From positions 248,001 through 312,000 of the forward strand of contig JACJWU010000002.1 in NCBI GenBank assembly GCA_020636995.1: a stretch of 64,000 nucleotides of DNA. Reading direction: 5' to 3'. Source of the stretch: Actinomycetota bacterium. GTDB taxonomy: Bacteria; Actinomycetota; Actinomycetes; S36-B12; UBA10799. The translations under genes and the position numbers were made by a program. Of this stretch, positions 7,936 to 25,002 are shown piece after piece (positions within the stretch are counted from its first letter, which is position 1; every line of letters starts with the position of its first letter). A model generated the notes under the pieces. It searched no databases. It was not told the DNA's origin and worked only from the letters and a program-made list of their open reading frames with translations.

Positions 7936-9456
7936 GTGGTCTTCCCGACGATCGAGTTCGCGGCGTTCTTCGTCGTGGTGCTGCTCGTGTCGTGGTTGCT
8001 CATGCCCACCCCTAAGTACTGGAAGCCGTTCATCTTTGCGGCGTCGCTGGCCTTCTACGCCGCCGCCGACTGGCGCTGGGTGTTCCTGCTGCTGGCCTCG
8101 ATCGTCGGCAACCAGGCCGCGGCCACGGTGATCAGCAAGATGGCGCGCGGACCAGGCCGCAAGGCGGTGCTGATCGCGGCGCTGGTGGGGAACCTCGCGC
8201 TGTTGGGCGTCTTCAAATACCTCGGCTTCTTCGTCGACAGCGTGACGTCGCTGGTGGCCGCCTTCGGGTTCGAGAGCGAACAGCAGGTCCTCGAGCTCGC
8301 CCTGCCGGTCGGCATCTCCTTCTTCACGTTCCAGGCGATCAGTTACGTCGTCGACGTCTACCGTGCGAAGGCGCCGCTGGCCACGCCGATCGACACCGCC
8401 GTGTACCTGTCGTTCTTCCCGCACCTGGTGGCCGGTCCGATCGTGCGCGCGACCGAGTTCATCCCGCAGTTGGCCACCCCGCGCAGTCCACGCAACATCC
8501 CCGCGGCCCCGGCGTTGTTCCTCATCGCCGGCGGCCTGATCAAGAAGGTCGTGCTCGCGGACTTCCTGGCCGTCAACCTGGTCGATCCGGTTTTCGGCAG
8601 CCCGCAGGCCTTCGGGGCGATCGACACGGGTGTGGCGATCCTGGGCTACGCCGCGCAGATCTATTGCGACTTCTCCGGCTACACCGACATCGCGATCGGC
8701 CTGGCGATGCTGCTCGGTTTCTGGTTCCCGCAGAACTTCGACCAGCCCTACCGCGCGCTGAGCCTGCAGGAGTTCTGGCACCGCTGGCACATGACGCTGT
8801 CGCGGTGGCTGCGCGACTACTTGTACATCCCGCTCGGCGGCAGCCGGAAGGGGCCGCGCCGCACCTACATCAACCTGATGCTCACCATGATCCTCGGCGG
8901 GTTGTGGCACGGCGCGGCGATGACCTTCGTGATCTGGGGTGCGCTACACGGGTCGGGGCTGGCGTTCGAGCGCTGGGTGCGCGAGCGGGCCAAGGCGCTG
9001 CGCTCGGAACCCACCGTCGACCTGCGGGACGACCCGACGCCCGGCGGTGGAGACATCACGACCACCATGGTCATGACCAAGCCGGTGACTCGCCTCGATG
9101 CCGTGGTGACCCGTCAGTACCCGAAGGCCGTCCTGTGGTTGGCCACATTCGCGTTCGTCTGTTTCGCGTGGGTGTTCTTCCGCTCGCCGGACGTCGGTAC
9201 CGCTCTGACCGTGCTGTCCAGGCTGGTGGTCGGCTGGACGACGGCCGCCACCCTGGTCACGCCGGTGGTGCTCGTGGTCCTGGTCGTGGCGTTCAGCACC
9301 CAGGTCACCCCGCCGCGGCTGTGGGACCGGCTGGCCGTGCTCTTCAGCCGTCTGCCGTTCTGGGCCCAGGGGATCCTGTTCGGTGTGTTCCTCGTCGTCA
9401 TGGACACCGTGGTCGGCCAGCAAGGCGTCGCCCCTTTCATCTACTTCCAGTTCTGA
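7936..9456 (+). CDS. MBOAT family membrane O-acyltransferase (AlgI/DltB-like)
   Basis: The 506-residue polytopic membrane protein has about ten hydrophobic segments. It has the MBOAT core, including LPVGISFFTFQAISYVVDVYR, FFPHLVAGPIVR and EFWHRWHMTLSRWLRDYLYIPLGG, and the invariant His in MILGGLWHGAAMTFVIWGALHG. Family members such as AlgI move an acyl group across the membrane onto an extracellular polysaccharide. GTG 7936 follows a GAGGGG ribosome-binding site. A segment around residues 345-385 with DDPTPGGG is a hydrophilic loop. The next gene, 7 nt on, encodes an SGNH-type protein, the usual periplasmic partner in polysaccharide O-acetylation, which supports that role here. Confidence 0.9.
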   Translation: MVFPTIEFAAFFVVVLLVSWLLMPTPKYWKPFIFAASLAFYAAADWRWVFLLLASIVGNQAAATVISKMARGPGRKAVLIAALVGNLALLGVFKYLGFFVDSVTSLVAAFGFESEQQVLELALPVGISFFTFQAISYVVDVYRAKAPLATPIDTAVYLSFFPHLVAGPIVRATEFIPQLATPRSPRNIPAAPALFLIAGGLIKKVVLADFLAVNLVDPVFGSPQAFGAIDTGVAILGYAAQIYCDFSGYTDIAIGLAMLLGFWFPQNFDQPYRALSLQEFWHRWHMTLSRWLRDYLYIPLGGSRKGPRRTYINLMLTMILGGLWHGAAMTFVIWGALHGSGLAFERWVRERAKALRSEPTVDLRDDPTPGGGDITTTMVMTKPVTRLDAVVTRQYPKAVLWLATFAFVCFAWVFFRSPDVGTALTVLSRLVVGWTTAATLVTPVVLVVLVVAFSTQVTPPRLWDRLAVLFSRLPFWAQGILFGVFLVVMDTVVGQQGVAPFIYFQF

Positions 9457-10508
9457 GGCCGCCATGACAGACACGATCCACAAGCCGCCGGAGACCAAGC
9501 GCAACCGCTCAGACTCCTACCACCCGGCCATGCACGGCTTCGAGGGCAGGAGGATGCCGGCCGGACACATCTGGCTTGTGGTGGTGATCGCACTGGCGAT
9601 CGCGGTGGTGTTCAACTCGGGCGGCTTCCTGCGCGACGCCAACGGGATGCGACCCGGGGTGTTGAGGAACGTGGTCGTCGCGGTCGCCACGCCCATCGAC
9701 GCGGTGGCCGGGTGGATCGGTCTCGACAGGCCCCAGCAGGCACTCGCCGGGGTGTTGGGGCAATCGACCGACGACGCTGACGGTGCCGCACTGGTCAGCG
9801 ACGAGCCCGCACCCGCCCCGGTCGCGACGGCACCGGCGATCTCCACCCCCACGCCGGCGGACCCCCTGAAGATCCTCGTGCTCGGTGACTCGCTGTCCAC
9901 GTTCGTGGGCCAGCAGATGGCCGCGCAATTGGCGGACTCGAAGGTCGCCGACGTGAAGTCCGTGTGGCGCAACGGCACGGGGCTGACGAACCCTGCCTTC
10001 TACAACTGGGAGGCCGGAGCCCGCTCCGCGGTGCGTGAGCAGCAGCCCGATGTCGTGGTGATGCTGGTGGGTGGCAACGAACGCAACCAGATGACCCTGC
10101 GGGGTAAGACCCTGGTGCCCGGCACCCCCGAGTGGCAGGCGGAGTACGAGCGGCGGGCCCGTGTGGTGATGCGCGCGATGATGCAGGAGGGTGCGCAGCG
10201 AGTGTTCTGGTCCGGGCCCCCGACCGCCCGCGATCCGGAATGGAACGCGGTGTACGCCGATGTCAACGATGCCTTGGCGACCGCCGCCGCCACGGTGCCC
10301 GGGGTCACGTACGTCGACCTGTACGACGAGTCCACGCCATTCGCCATGGAGGCCACGATCGACGGTGAGCGGGTCGTGGCACGCCAGCGGGACGGTATTC
10401 ACTGGACGTACCCCGGCTCGTTACCAGCCGCCCGTGCGGAGGTCGAGGCCATCGAGAGCGTCTATGGTGGCCTTTTGAAGCCACGTCCCGCCAGCACGGA
10501 GGTCAGCA

Positions 10509-12965
<2,457 letters not shown>

Positions 12966-12999
12966 CGGCTGCGCCAGAGCCCCCACCTACCATGGTGTG

Positions 13000-14109
13000 G
13001 TGCACTACCTCGACCACGCGGCGACGACGCCTCTGCGCCCGCAAGCCCTCGCGGCCATGCAGGCGCAGTGGGGGCAGGTCGGCAACCCCTCGAGCCTGCA
13101 CACCGCCGGCCGGCAGGCCCGGCGCGTCGTGGAGGAGTCACGCGAGCAGATCGCAGCGTTGATAGGCGCCAAGCCCGCGGATGTCATATTCACCAGCGGC
13201 GGCACGGAGGCGGACAACCTCGCGGTCAAAGGGCTGGCTCGCAACAGCCAACGGCGACGGGTCCTGGTCAGTGCGGTCGAGCACCATGCGGTACTGGATC
13301 CGGCGAATGCACTCGCCGAGGAGGGCAAGATCGTCGAACTGATCCCGGTCGATGCCCTCGGCCGCGTCGACGTCTCCGCCCTCGAGCAGATGCTGGACGA
13401 CGACGTGGCGCTCGTGGCGATCATGTGGGCCAACAACGAGGTCGGCACGATTCAGCCCGTTGCGGAGGTCGCGGGGTTGTGTGCCGCTCGCGGGGTCCCG
13501 TTCCACACCGACGCCGTGCAGGCGCTCGGACAGATCGACCTCGACCTGTCCGACATCCCTTCAGTGGCGCTGTCGGCCCACAAGGTGGGTGGCCCGGTGG
13601 GAGTAGGAGCGCTCGTGCTGGACCGGGATCTGGCGGTCAGACCCCTCGTCCATGGCGGTGGCCAGGAGCGCGATGTCCGCTCCGGGACCCTGGATACCGC
13701 AGGCATCGCTGGATTCGCAGCCGCCCTGGCTGCGGACAAGCCTGACCTCGCGCCGTTGCGCGATGCCTTGGTCGACGGTGTGCTCAGGGTGGTCCCCGAC
13801 GCGATCCTGAACGGCGATCCGGTGGACAGGCTGGCAAACAATGCGCACTTCAGCTTCCCCGGGTGTCCCGGTGACGCCCTGCTGATGCTGTTGGACGCGG
13901 CCGGTGTTGCCGTGTCCACCGGATCGGCATGCACCGCGGGCATTCCGCAGCCGAGCCACGTGCTGCTGGCGATGGGTGCCGATGAGTCGGTGGCCCGGTC
14001 CTCATTGCGGTTCTCACTCGGATGGAACAGCGCACCCGAAGACGTCGACGCATTGCTGAGCGCCCTGCCGGCGGCGGTGGAGCGCGCGCGCCGGGCCGGG
14101 GGGTTGTGA
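13000..14109 (+). CDS. Cysteine desulfurase (IscS/NifS family)
   Basis: The 369-residue PLP enzyme starts [14 protein letters not shown]. The PLP Lys is at residue 195 in [10 protein letters not shown]. The active-site Cys is at residue 311 in [26 protein letters not shown] and NNEVGTIQP are further signatures. It removes sulfur from cysteine as a persulfide. The next gene, mnmA, overlaps by one base (TGATG) and uses this sulfur for tRNA thiolation, so that is the probable main task. There are two consecutive GTG codons (12997 and 13000). I chose 13000 because TACCAT (12988-12993) ends 6 nt before it, suggesting a leaderless transcript. The equivalent M. tuberculosis gene is Rv3025c. Confidence 0.92.
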   Translation: MHYLDHAATTPLRPQALAAMQAQWGQVGNPSSLHTAGRQARRVVEESREQIAALIGAKPADVIFTSGGTEADNLAVKGLARNSQRRRVLVSAVEHHAVLDPANALAEEGKIVELIPVDALGRVDVSALEQMLDDDVALVAIMWANNEVGTIQPVAEVAGLCAARGVPFHTDAVQALGQIDLDLSDIPSVALSAHKVGGPVGVGALVLDRDLAVRPLVHGGGQERDVRSGTLDTAGIAGFAAALAADKPDLAPLRDALVDGVLRVVPDAILNGDPVDRLANNAHFSFPGCPGDALLMLLDAAGVAVSTGSACTAGIPQPSHVLLAMGADESVARSSLRFSLGWNSAPEDVDALLSALPAAVERARRAGGL

Positions 14110-15185
14110 TGCGTGTCGTTGCGGCCCTGTCCGGGGGCGTGGACTCGGCTGTCGCAGCAGCCCGACTGGTCGACGCGGGACACGACGTCACCGGGGTGCA
14201 CCTCGCGCTGGCCGAGAAGCGGTATGCCGGCGGCGGGCGGGGATGTTGCACCCTTGAGGACGTCCACGACGCGCGGCGCGCCGCCGATGTGCTGGGGATC
14301 CCGTTCTACGTGTGGGACTTCGCGCAGCGCTTCCAGGAGACAGTGCTTGACGATTTCCTGGCCGAGTACAGCGCCGGGCGGACACCGAACCCCTGTGTCA
14401 GCTGCAACCAGCACATCAAGTTCGCCGCGGTTCTCGAGCGCGCGCAGGCGCTGGGCTTCGACGCCGTGGGCACCGGCCACTACGCGCAACTGGTGAGCGG
14501 ACCCGATGGCGTCGAACTGCACCGCGCCGTGGATCCGGACAAGGACCAGTCCTACGTCCTTGCGGTCCTTGACCAGGCGCAGCTGCGCAGATCGCTGTTC
14601 CCACTCGGTGATTCGCGCAAGGAGCACGTGCGGCAGGAGGCCGCACGGAGGGGCCTGCTGGTCGCTGACAAGCCCGACAGCCACGACATCTGCTTCATCC
14701 CCGACGGCGACACCCGCGGCTTCCTGCGCGAGCGGCTCGGACTCGGCGACGGTCCGATCGTCGACACGGAATCAGGCCGCACGCTCGGTCAGCACAGCGG
14801 CGCGGCCGGGTACACCATCGGGCAGCGCAGGGGGCTGTTCCTGGAGCAGCCCGCCGCCGATGGCCGGGCCCGGTACGTCGTGGATGTGGATGTGCCGTCC
14901 AACACGGTGTTCGTGGGCCCACCCACGCGTTTGCGGGTCGGTGGGCTGCGGGTGGACCGGCTGCGGTGGACGGCGATGCCGGTTGCGTCGGCCGACGTTC
15001 TCGTTCAGATCCGGGCCCACGCGCAGCCGGTGCCTGGGCATCTCGACGGTGACGCGGTGGTTCTGCGGGAGGAGTTGAGCGGGGTTGCCGCCGGGCAGAT
15101 CGCGGTCTTCTACGACGGGACGCGGGTGCTGGGGTCGGGGCGGATCGCCTCGACTACGCCTTGGTCCGAGCGAGCACTCGGCTGA
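14109..15185 (+). CDS. mnmA: tRNA-specific 2-thiouridylase
   Basis: The 358-residue protein begins [18 protein letters not shown] (PP-loop for ATP). It has the two catalytic cysteines in [12 protein letters not shown] and [11 protein letters not shown], and [10 protein letters not shown]. It thiolates uridine 34 of tRNAs for Lys, Glu and Gln, taking sulfur from the cysteine desulfurase encoded just upstream. The short ASGGVDS-lacking C-terminal beta-barrel ends at VLGSGRI. Start ATG 14109 overlaps the upstream stop by one base. The 3' end overlaps the convergent TRIC-type gene by 32 nt (15154-15185), so both C-termini share DNA. Confidence 0.95.
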   Translation: MRVVAALSGGVDSAVAAARLVDAGHDVTGVHLALAEKRYAGGGRGCCTLEDVHDARRAADVLGIPFYVWDFAQRFQETVLDDFLAEYSAGRTPNPCVSCNQHIKFAAVLERAQALGFDAVGTGHYAQLVSGPDGVELHRAVDPDKDQSYVLAVLDQAQLRRSLFPLGDSRKEHVRQEAARRGLLVADKPDSHDICFIPDGDTRGFLRERLGLGDGPIVDTESGRTLGQHSGAAGYTIGQRRGLFLEQPAADGRARYVVDVDVPSNTVFVGPPTRLRVGGLRVDRLRWTAMPVASADVLVQIRAHAQPVPGHLDGDAVVLREELSGVAAGQIAVFYDGTRVLGSGRIASTTPWSERALG

Positions 15186-15813
15186 GATCCATCGGCATCG
15201 GGGTGTGCAGGTCGAATGCCGAACTGACCATCCGGATGCCGGATGCCACCACGATGCACATGATCTCCGCGAGATAGAGATCGCCGGTTGTCCAGAAGAT
15301 GCTGGTGAATGTCAGAGCACCCATGAGAGCCGCTGCCGCCAGCCATTGTCCGGGCAGCAGGAGGCTCACCTGTTCGCCGGAGAAGAGGTCCCGGAGCACA
15401 CCGCCCCCGGTGGCCGTGATCACCGCCACAAGGATCGCCGATCCGAACCCGAGTCCGTTGCCCAACGCCTTGGTCGCCCCGACCAGGACCCACACGCCGA
15501 TGAACAGCCCGTCGATCACCTCCATGAGGATCGTCGCGCGACTGGCGTACCGGGAGAACAGCCAACCGATCGTCGCGCCCACCGCCGCGTAGATCAGGAA
15601 GACGGGGGAGGTGAGGAATACCGGTGGACCGGACACCAGCAGGATGTCCCGGATGACGCCACCGCCGAGGGCGGCGCAGAATGCCACCACCAGGATGCCC
15701 ATCACATCCATGTGCCGCCGTCGGGCGTGCAGCGCACCTGAGATCGCGCCGACGCCGATTGCCAGCGCATCCAGGGAGTTCGGCAGCGCGATGCTCTGCA
15801 CGGCATCATTCAT
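15154..15813 (-). CDS. TRIC/UPF0126-type membrane protein, second of tandem pair
   Basis: The 219-residue membrane protein is made of two UPF0126 (PF03458) domains. Each has the glycine-rich pattern [23 protein letters not shown] and, in the second half, [18 protein letters not shown]. About seven hydrophobic helices are visible. The family includes prokaryotic TRIC cation channels. The older name, glycine transporter domain, rests on little. Start ATG 15813 overlaps the stop of the sister gene by 4 nt (ATGA), so the two are coupled and may form a mixed oligomer, though TRIC proteins are usually homotrimers. The C-terminal tail [18 protein letters not shown] is unlike the sister gene. It converges on mnmA with a 32-nt overlap. 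Confidence 0.85.
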   Translation of the reverse strand: MNDAVQSIALPNSLDALAIGVGAISGALHARRRHMDVMGILVVAFCAALGGGVIRDILLVSGPPVFLTSPVFLIYAAVGATIGWLFSRYASRATILMEVIDGLFIGVWVLVGATKALGNGLGFGSAILVAVITATGGGVLRDLFSGEQVSLLLPGQWLAAAALMGALTFTSIFWTTGDLYLAEIMCIVVASGIRMVSSAFDLHTPMPMDLSRVLARTKA

Positions 15814-16490
15814 CGCTCCGACTCCGTCCTGCGGTTCCAGTACGACCACATGCGGTCGGAGAGGTCGTCCGCGGGTTTGGTCTCCCAGTCCCAGAGGATC
15901 GCGACGATCCGGGTGGCGAAAACCGCGACGATCACGACGATCTGGGAGAGCAGGGGCTGTTTGGTCCATGCGTCCAGACCCACGAACAGCGCTGAGCCGC
16001 CGAGCGCGATGACGCCGAGGAAGACTCCGGGCCGCAGCAACTGGGGTGCGTCGCCACCCAGGATGTCGCGGAAGAGGGGACCGGCTGTGGCAACGATGGT
16101 GCCCACGACGATCGCGGGCAATGCGCCGAGGCCGGCGCGCAGGGCACTGTCTGCGCCGACGGTGGCCAGTAGGCCCATGGCGAGGGCCTCCATGGCGAGT
16201 AGTGGGCGGTCGAAGCGCGCGATGTATCCGGCGAAGAAGAATCCGACGACCGCGGCGAAGACCGCAGACCAGATGAATGCGTTGTCCCGCAGGACGATCG
16301 GCCCGCGTCCGAGCAGGATGTCGCGCAACAGCAACCCGCCGAGTCCCGTGGTGACAGACAGAGCCAGGACGCCGATGACATCGAACCCGCGCCGGGCCGC
16401 GTAGGTGGCTCCGGCGACCCCACCCACGATCACTGCCAGGTACAACGTCCAGGTGGGCAGCGCGGTCACGCCCGTGTAGACCTCCGGCAT
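15810..16490 (-). CDS. TRIC/UPF0126-type membrane protein, first of tandem pair
   Basis: The 226-residue protein has two UPF0126 domains: RRGFDVIGVLALSVTTGLGG with LLRDILLGRG, and GTIVATAGPLFRDILGGDAPQLL. Seven helices are expected. It likely forms a cation-permeable channel like bacterial TRIC proteins. The ion and physiological role are not visible. ATG 16490 is preceded by TACCGT (16497-16502 on the minus strand) ending 6 nt away, which suggests a leaderless start. The second copy follows with a 4-nt overlap. Sequence identity between the two is modest, so they are an old duplication or independently recruited. Confidence 0.85.
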   Translation of the reverse strand: MPEVYTGVTALPTWTLYLAVIVGGVAGATYAARRGFDVIGVLALSVTTGLGGLLLRDILLGRGPIVLRDNAFIWSAVFAAVVGFFFAGYIARFDRPLLAMEALAMGLLATVGADSALRAGLGALPAIVVGTIVATAGPLFRDILGGDAPQLLRPGVFLGVIALGGSALFVGLDAWTKQPLLSQIVVIVAVFATRIVAILWDWETKPADDLSDRMWSYWNRRTESER

Positions 16491-16570
16491 GCGTACACGG
16501 TATCGCCGCGCCGGAGCGGTTCATGGGCTGTTGCGCGAGGTTCTGTGGTCTCGGGCGGGCGGCGCGTCCG

Positions 16571-16626
16571 GTGGGTTCGTGCTGTGGGGTGGGGTTCGGG
16601 CAGGGGCCTGAGTCCCATCGGACGGC
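16571..16626. repeat. Degenerate R1-like element
   Basis: GGGTTCG occurs at 16573 and again 19 nt later at 16592, within GGGGTGGGGTTCGGGCAG, which nearly equals the start of the R1 array at 2273. An inverted unit, CTGAGTCCCATCGGACGG, follows at about 16609-16626 and resembles the last R1 unit at 2408. It sits in the divergent gap before the MetE-like gene. Confidence 0.55.
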
Positions 16627-16644
16627 CGGTGCCACCCCGGTGAT

Positions 16645-20418
<3,774 letters not shown>

Positions 20419-20422
<4 letters not shown>

Positions 20423-21090
20423 GCGTTGAGGCTAACCCGGCTTCCCTGTATGTCCTGGCGGATCAGCACATCGGGTGTAACCCGGGCTGCGCGGATCAGT
20501 TCGTAGTTGGCATGGTCGGAGCGGTCGACCCACGCCTCCGCCTCCGCCGGACTCTTGCCGGCCTGGATGTGCCGCGCGATGAGCCGTTCCCGGCACATCG
20601 GCCATGGCACCTCCAGGAACACACGCAGGTCCAGCAGGCCGCTGACATCCCGCCATCCTGAGCGGTCCAGCAGCAGGTAGTTTCCCTCCACGACCACCAA
20701 TGGGGTTTCCGGGTCCACGCGGATGGCCGCGGCCACCGGTTCGTGGAGTGCATGGTCGAAGTCGGGGAAGTAGACCGGGTCCCCGGAGCCGAGCCTGCGC
20801 AGGGCCGCGATGAGTCCGGCACGGTCGAAGGTGGGCGGCGAGCCCTTGACGTCCGCGAGTCCCTGGCGTGCCAGTTGCCGGTTCGACAGGTGGAATCCGT
20901 CCATGGGCACGGCGACCGCATCCCGGGCGGCGGCGGTGATCGCGCGGGCCAACGTCGTCTTGCCGCTGCCCGGGGGTCCGGCGATCCCCACGACGGTGGG
21001 TCGGCTGGCGGCGACGATCGGGACCGCGCCCAGAACGGCGAGCGCTGCATCCTCGTACACGGTCCTCCTCGCAGGCGATCCTTGCTCCAC
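20419..21090 (-). CDS. P-loop nucleoside/small-molecule kinase (uridine kinase-like)
   Basis: The 223-residue kinase has Walker A GIAGPPGSGKTTLARAI, the substrate-site motif VPMDGFHLSN and VVVEGNYLLLD, and a lid region with RLIARHIQAGKSPAEAEAW. This pattern belongs to the uridine kinase and pantothenate kinase-like group often annotated as nucleoside/nucleotide kinase family. The phosphate acceptor is unknown. GTG 21090 gives VEQGSPARRTVYED. A later GTG could remove about ten residues. It is divergent from gatC with 73 nt between them and is co-directional with the SDR gene. Confidence 0.82.
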
Positions 21091-21150
21091 TGTGTCCTAT
21101 CGGCGCCTGGTCGGGCCACCTGCCGTGGTCCGGGCGTGAGGGCACGTCCG

Positions 21151-21156
21151 TAGACT
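21151..21156 (+). promoter_or_regulatory. Candidate -10 box TAGACT before gatC
   Basis: TAGACT ends 7 nt before the gatC ATG, with no ribosome-binding site between, consistent with leaderless gatCAB mRNA. Confidence 0.45.
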
Positions 21157-21163
21157 TGGGCGC

Positions 21164-21460
21164 ATGCCCGCAATCTCCCGCGACGACGTCGCGCACCTGG
21201 CACGGCTCGCCCGCCTGGAACTGACCGACGACGAACTCGGCCACTACGCCGAACAGCTCGACGTGATCCTCGGCGCGGTGCAGCGCGTGAGCGAAGTGGC
21301 GGCCGACGATGTGGAACCGATGTCGCATCCGGTGGCGATCAGCAACGTTTTCCGGCCGGATCGCTTGATCCCCGGCCTGACCCCCGAGCAAGCGCTGTCC
21401 GGTGCGCCGGCGGTCGAGGACGAACGGTTCCGCGTGCCCCGGATCCTGGATGAGGAGTGA
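21164..21460 (+). CDS. gatC: Asp-tRNA(Asn)/Glu-tRNA(Gln) amidotransferase subunit C
   Basis: The 98-residue protein is typical of Gat[48 protein letters not shown], and [18 protein letters not shown] C-terminus (here [15 protein letters not shown]). It wraps GatA and links it to GatB. The complex turns misacylated Glu-tRNA(Gln) (and Asp-tRNA(Asn)) into the correct amide forms. gatA follows after 4 nt. The gene appears leaderless, with a TAGACT box 7 nt upstream. The order gatC-gatA-gatB after ligA matches Rv3012c-Rv3009c. Confidence 0.95.
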   Translation: MPAISRDDVAHLARLARLELTDDELGHYAEQLDVILGAVQRVSEVAADDVEPMSHPVAISNVFRPDRLIPGLTPEQALSGAPAVEDERFRVPRILDEE

Positions 21461-21464
21461 GGCC

Positions 21465-22925
21465 ATGACGTTCACCTCCACCACCGCTGTGGACCTGGCC
21501 GCGGGCATCGCCGCCGGGGACTTCTCCGCGCGCGAGGTCACCACCGCCTTCCTGGACCGCATCGCCGAGACAGACGGGGAGCTCAACGCCTTCCTGGCCG
21601 TCGACACGCCCGGCGCGTTGGCGACAGCGGACGCGGTGGACGCCGCCCGTGCTGCCGGTGAGCCCCTCGGTCCACTGGCCGGGGTGCCGGTCGCGGTCAA
21701 GGACGTGATCACCACCGAGGGACTGGCCACGACCTGTGGCTCGCGGATCCTCGAGGGCTGGGTCCCGCCGTACGACGCCACGGTGACGGCGAACCTGCGT
21801 CGCGCTGGTGCTGTGATCATCGGCAAGACGAACATGGACGAGTTCGCGATGGGCTCGTCGACCGAGAACAGCGCGTTCGGGCCGGCCCGCAACCCGTGGG
21901 ACACGAACCTGATCCCGGGCGGCTCCAGTGGCGGCTCGGCCGTGGCCGTGGCGGCCCGGCAGTCGCCGTTGTCGATCGGCACCGACACCGGCGGGTCGAT
22001 CCGGCAGCCGGCGGCGATGACCGGTGTCGTGGGGGTGAAGCCCACCTACGGTGGGGTCTCTCGCTACGGGCTGGTCGCCCTCGCCTCGTCGCTGGATCAG
22101 GCCGGCCCGTTCGCCACGACCGTCGCGGACGCGGCCGCACTACATGCCGTGATGGCCGGCCACGATCCCAAGGACTCAACATCGATCGATGCCCCGGTGC
22201 CCCCCGTGGTCGCGGCCGCAGCGAACGGTGACGTGACCGGGATGCGGATCGGGGTGGTGAAGCAACTGACCGGGGAGGGGTTCCAGCGCGAGGTGCGCGA
22301 GCACTTCCAGAAATCGCTGGATCTGCTCGCCGCCGCCGGCGCGGAGATCGTCGAGGTCTCCTGCCCGCACTTCGAGTACGCACTGGCTGCCTACTACCTG
22401 ATCCTTCCCAGTGAGTGCTCCTCCAACCTCGCGAAGTTCGACGCCATCCGGTACGGACTGCGGGTCGGTGACGACGGCGAGCGTTCCGTCGAGCAGGTGA
22501 TGGCGATGACCAGGGAGGCAGGATTCGGTCCGGAGGTCAAGCGACGCATCATGCTCGGCACCTATGCGCTGTCCAGCGGCTACTACGACGCCTACTACGG
22601 GCAGGCGCAGAAGGTCCGCACGCTGATCGCGCGCGACTTCGCGCAGGCCTTCGAGGTCGCCGACGTTCTGGCGACCCCCACCGCGCCGACCACCGCTTTC
22701 CCGATCGGCGAGAAGGTGGACGACCCCTTGAGCATGTACCTGCAGGACATCGCCACGATCCCGGCCAACCTCGCCGGTGTTCCTGGGATGTCCTTGCCGG
22801 TCGGTCTGGACGACAAAGGCTTGCCGGTGGGTCTGCAGTTCATGGCTCCGGCGATGGCCGACGACAGGTTGTACACCACCGGTGCCGCCCTCGAGGCGGC
22901 CGTGGGATGGGAGGCCCGACCGTGA
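21465..22925 (+). CDS. gatA: Asp-tRNA(Asn)/Glu-tRNA(Gln) amidotransferase subunit A
   Basis: The 486-residue amidase-signature protein has the catalytic Lys in [15 protein letters not shown]. The cis-Ser and nucleophile Ser lie in [16 protein letters not shown] and [13 protein letters not shown]. It hydrolyses glutamine and delivers ammonia through a tunnel to GatB. ATG 21465 follows a GGAGTGAGG stretch. The C-terminal region includes [17 protein letters not shown], standard for GatA. The last four bases (GTGA) are shared with the start of gatB. Confidence 0.97.
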   Translation: MTFTSTTAVDLAAGIAAGDFSAREVTTAFLDRIAETDGELNAFLAVDTPGALATADAVDAARAAGEPLGPLAGVPVAVKDVITTEGLATTCGSRILEGWVPPYDATVTANLRRAGAVIIGKTNMDEFAMGSSTENSAFGPARNPWDTNLIPGGSSGGSAVAVAARQSPLSIGTDTGGSIRQPAAMTGVVGVKPTYGGVSRYGLVALASSLDQAGPFATTVADAAALHAVMAGHDPKDSTSIDAPVPPVVAAAANGDVTGMRIGVVKQLTGEGFQREVREHFQKSLDLLAAAGAEIVEVSCPHFEYALAAYYLILPSECSSNLAKFDAIRYGLRVGDDGERSVEQVMAMTREAGFGPEVKRRIMLGTYALSSGYYDAYYGQAQKVRTLIARDFAQAFEVADVLATPTAPTTAFPIGEKVDDPLSMYLQDIATIPANLAGVPGMSLPVGLDDKGLPVGLQFMAPAMADDRLYTTGAALEAAVGWEARP

Positions 22926-24409
22926 CGTTCGAGCAGGCAGTGGCGAAGTACGACCCGGTCCTCGGACTCGAGGTCCATGTCGAACTCAACACCGAGACGA
23001 AGATGTTCTGCGGGTGTCCGACCACGTTCGGCGGTGCCCCCAACTCCCAGGTGTGCCCGGTGTGCCTCGGGCTGCCCGGGTCGCTGCCGGTGGTCAATGC
23101 CGATGCGGTTGCATCCGCCATGCGGATCGGCCTCGCGCTGAACTGCCGTATCGCGCCGTGGTCGCGCTTCGCCCGGAAGAACTACTTCTACCCGGACATG
23201 CCGAAGAACTACCAGATCTCGCAGTACGACGAGCCCATCGCGGTGGACGGGTATCTGGACGTCGACGTCGAGGGTGAGACCTACCGCATCGGGATCGAAC
23301 GGGCACATATGGAGGAGGACACCGGCAAGTCCTTGCACATGGGTGGATCGACCGGCCGCATCCACGGCGCCGACTACTCCCTTGTCGACTACAACCGCGC
23401 GGGGATCCCGTTGATCGAGATCGTCACCAAGCCGATCACCGGCACCGGGGACAAGGCGCCCGAGGTCGCTCGTGCATATGTGACGGCTCTGCGGGATCTG
23501 TTGCGTGCGTTGCAGGTGTCCGACGTCCGCATGGAACAGGGTTCGCTGCGCTGCGATGCGAACGTCTCACTGCGGCCCTCGCCTGAGGCCGTGTTCGGGA
23601 CCCGCACGGAGACGAAGAACGTGAACTCGCTGCGTTCTGTGGAACGCGCTGTGCGCTACGAGATCGAGCGGCAGGCCGACGTGCTTTCCGCCGGTGGCGT
23701 CATCGTGCAGGAGACCCGGCACTGGCACGAGGACACCGGCAGGACCACGGCCGGCCGGACCAAGGAGGAGGCGGAGGACTACCGCTACTTCCCCGAGCCG
23801 GACCTCGCCCCGGTGGCAGCTTCCGAAGAATGGGTCGAACAGTTGCGCGCGACATTGCCGGAGCCGCCCGCGCAGAGGCGTGCGCGCCTGCAGCAGGACT
23901 GGGGCTTCACGGATCTGGAGATGCGCGACGTGGTCAACGCCGAGGCGGTGGACCTGATCGAGCAGACGGTGGCGGCGGGTGCCAGCGCCGCCGGAGCGAA
24001 GAAGTGGTGGCTGGGAGAGTTGGCCCGGCGCAGCAACGATTCCGGTGTGGCACTGGCAGACCTGGGCATCGACCCAGATGGAGTGGCCCGGATCGAGACG
24101 CTGATCGCGCAGGGTTCCTTGAACGACAAGATGGCCAGACAGGTCATCGACGGGATCCTCGCCGGCGAGGGCACAGCTGATGAGGTCGTGGCCTCGCGTG
24201 GGCTGGTGCTCGTGTCCGACGACGGGGCGCTGACGGCCGCGGTGGATGAGGCCATCGCTGCCAACCCGGATGTTGCCGACAAGGTCCGTGGCGGCAAGGT
24301 CGCGGCAGTGGGTGCGCTGGTGGGTGCGGTGATGAAGGCCACCCGCGGTCAGGCGGACGCCGGTAGGGTGCGTGAACTGCTGCTGGAGAAACTCGGCGTC
24401 GAGGGATAG
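22922..24409 (+). CDS. gatB: Asp-tRNA(Asn)/Glu-tRNA(Gln) amidotransferase subunit B
   Basis: The 495-residue protein starts [23 protein letters not shown]. It has the kinase-like cradle signature [12 protein letters not shown] with the [13 protein letters not shown] zinc cysteines, [19 protein letters not shown], and the helical YqeY-like tail. It activates the tRNA-bound Glu or Asp by phosphorylation before amidation. GTG 22922 is chosen for its GTGA overlap with gatA. ATG 22907 is an alternative giving five more residues. Domain order and length are complete. Confidence 0.97.
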   Translation: MTFEQAVAKYDPVLGLEVHVELNTETKMFCGCPTTFGGAPNSQVCPVCLGLPGSLPVVNADAVASAMRIGLALNCRIAPWSRFARKNYFYPDMPKNYQISQYDEPIAVDGYLDVDVEGETYRIGIERAHMEEDTGKSLHMGGSTGRIHGADYSLVDYNRAGIPLIEIVTKPITGTGDKAPEVARAYVTALRDLLRALQVSDVRMEQGSLRCDANVSLRPSPEAVFGTRTETKNVNSLRSVERAVRYEIERQADVLSAGGVIVQETRHWHEDTGRTTAGRTKEEAEDYRYFPEPDLAPVAASEEWVEQLRATLPEPPAQRRARLQQDWGFTDLEMRDVVNAEAVDLIEQTVAAGASAAGAKKWWLGELARRSNDSGVALADLGIDPDGVARIETLIAQGSLNDKMARQVIDGILAGEGTADEVVASRGLVLVSDDGALTAAVDEAIAANPDVADKVRGGKVAAVGALVGAVMKATRGQADAGRVRELLLEKLGVEG

Positions 24410-24424
24410 CCCGGGGGAGGGTTC

Positions 24425-24934
24425 GTGGGGGGTGCTGCCCGCACGTGGATGACGGCCGTGCCGTTGTTCCCGGTGGTCCTCGGAGCAGGGCTGGTCCTGT
24501 CGGCCGTGTTCGCCCGGTCGTTGGCGACCAGGCTGCGCATGCCCGACTGGGTCGTCCTGGGAATCCTGGCCAGCCTGTCGCTGATCGCGGCCGCGACGCT
24601 GAGTCCCGGTGCCGACGGCGTGTGGGGCAGTTGTCTGCGCGACGTGGCACATCCGCTGGGACGAGGGTTGTTGGCCGGCGGTGATCGCAGCCTCAACACC
24701 TGGTTGTTCGTGCCGTTGGGGTTCTTCTCCGCGTTGGGCGCACGTGCCCGCCCCTGGGTGCTCCCGGCCGCATTCGCGGTGCCCTTCGTGGTGGAGGGCA
24801 CCCAGCGGGTGCTGCCGTGGCTGGGGCGGCGTTGCCAGTTCCAGGACCTTGTGGACAACACCTGGGGTGTTGTCCTGGGGGCGGCTGCTGGATTGCTGAT
24901 CGGGTTTCTGACCACCCCGACCGAACGGCGCTGA
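24425..24934 (+). CDS. VanZ-like membrane protein
   Basis: The 169-residue protein has four to five hydrophobic helices and the VanZ-like core: ATLSPG in the first half, NTWLFVPLGFFSAL in the middle, and DLVDNTWGVVLGAAAGLLIG near the end. The Asn-Pro-leu pattern of VanZ is represented by LNTWLFVPLG. VanZ itself raises teicoplanin resistance by an unknown mechanism. Most family members, including this one, have no known role. GTG 24425 follows a GGGGGAGGG ribosome-binding site. It lies 15 nt after gatB and may be co-transcribed. Confidence 0.8.
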   Translation: MGGAARTWMTAVPLFPVVLGAGLVLSAVFARSLATRLRMPDWVVLGILASLSLIAAATLSPGADGVWGSCLRDVAHPLGRGLLAGGDRSLNTWLFVPLGFFSALGARARPWVLPAAFAVPFVVEGTQRVLPWLGRRCQFQDLVDNTWGVVLGAAAGLLIGFLTTPTERR

Positions 24935-25002
24935 GCGCGTCTGCCGGGATTTGTCACACCCCCCGGTCACGATGGATGCATCCACTCCGGAAGGGGGACA
25001 CG

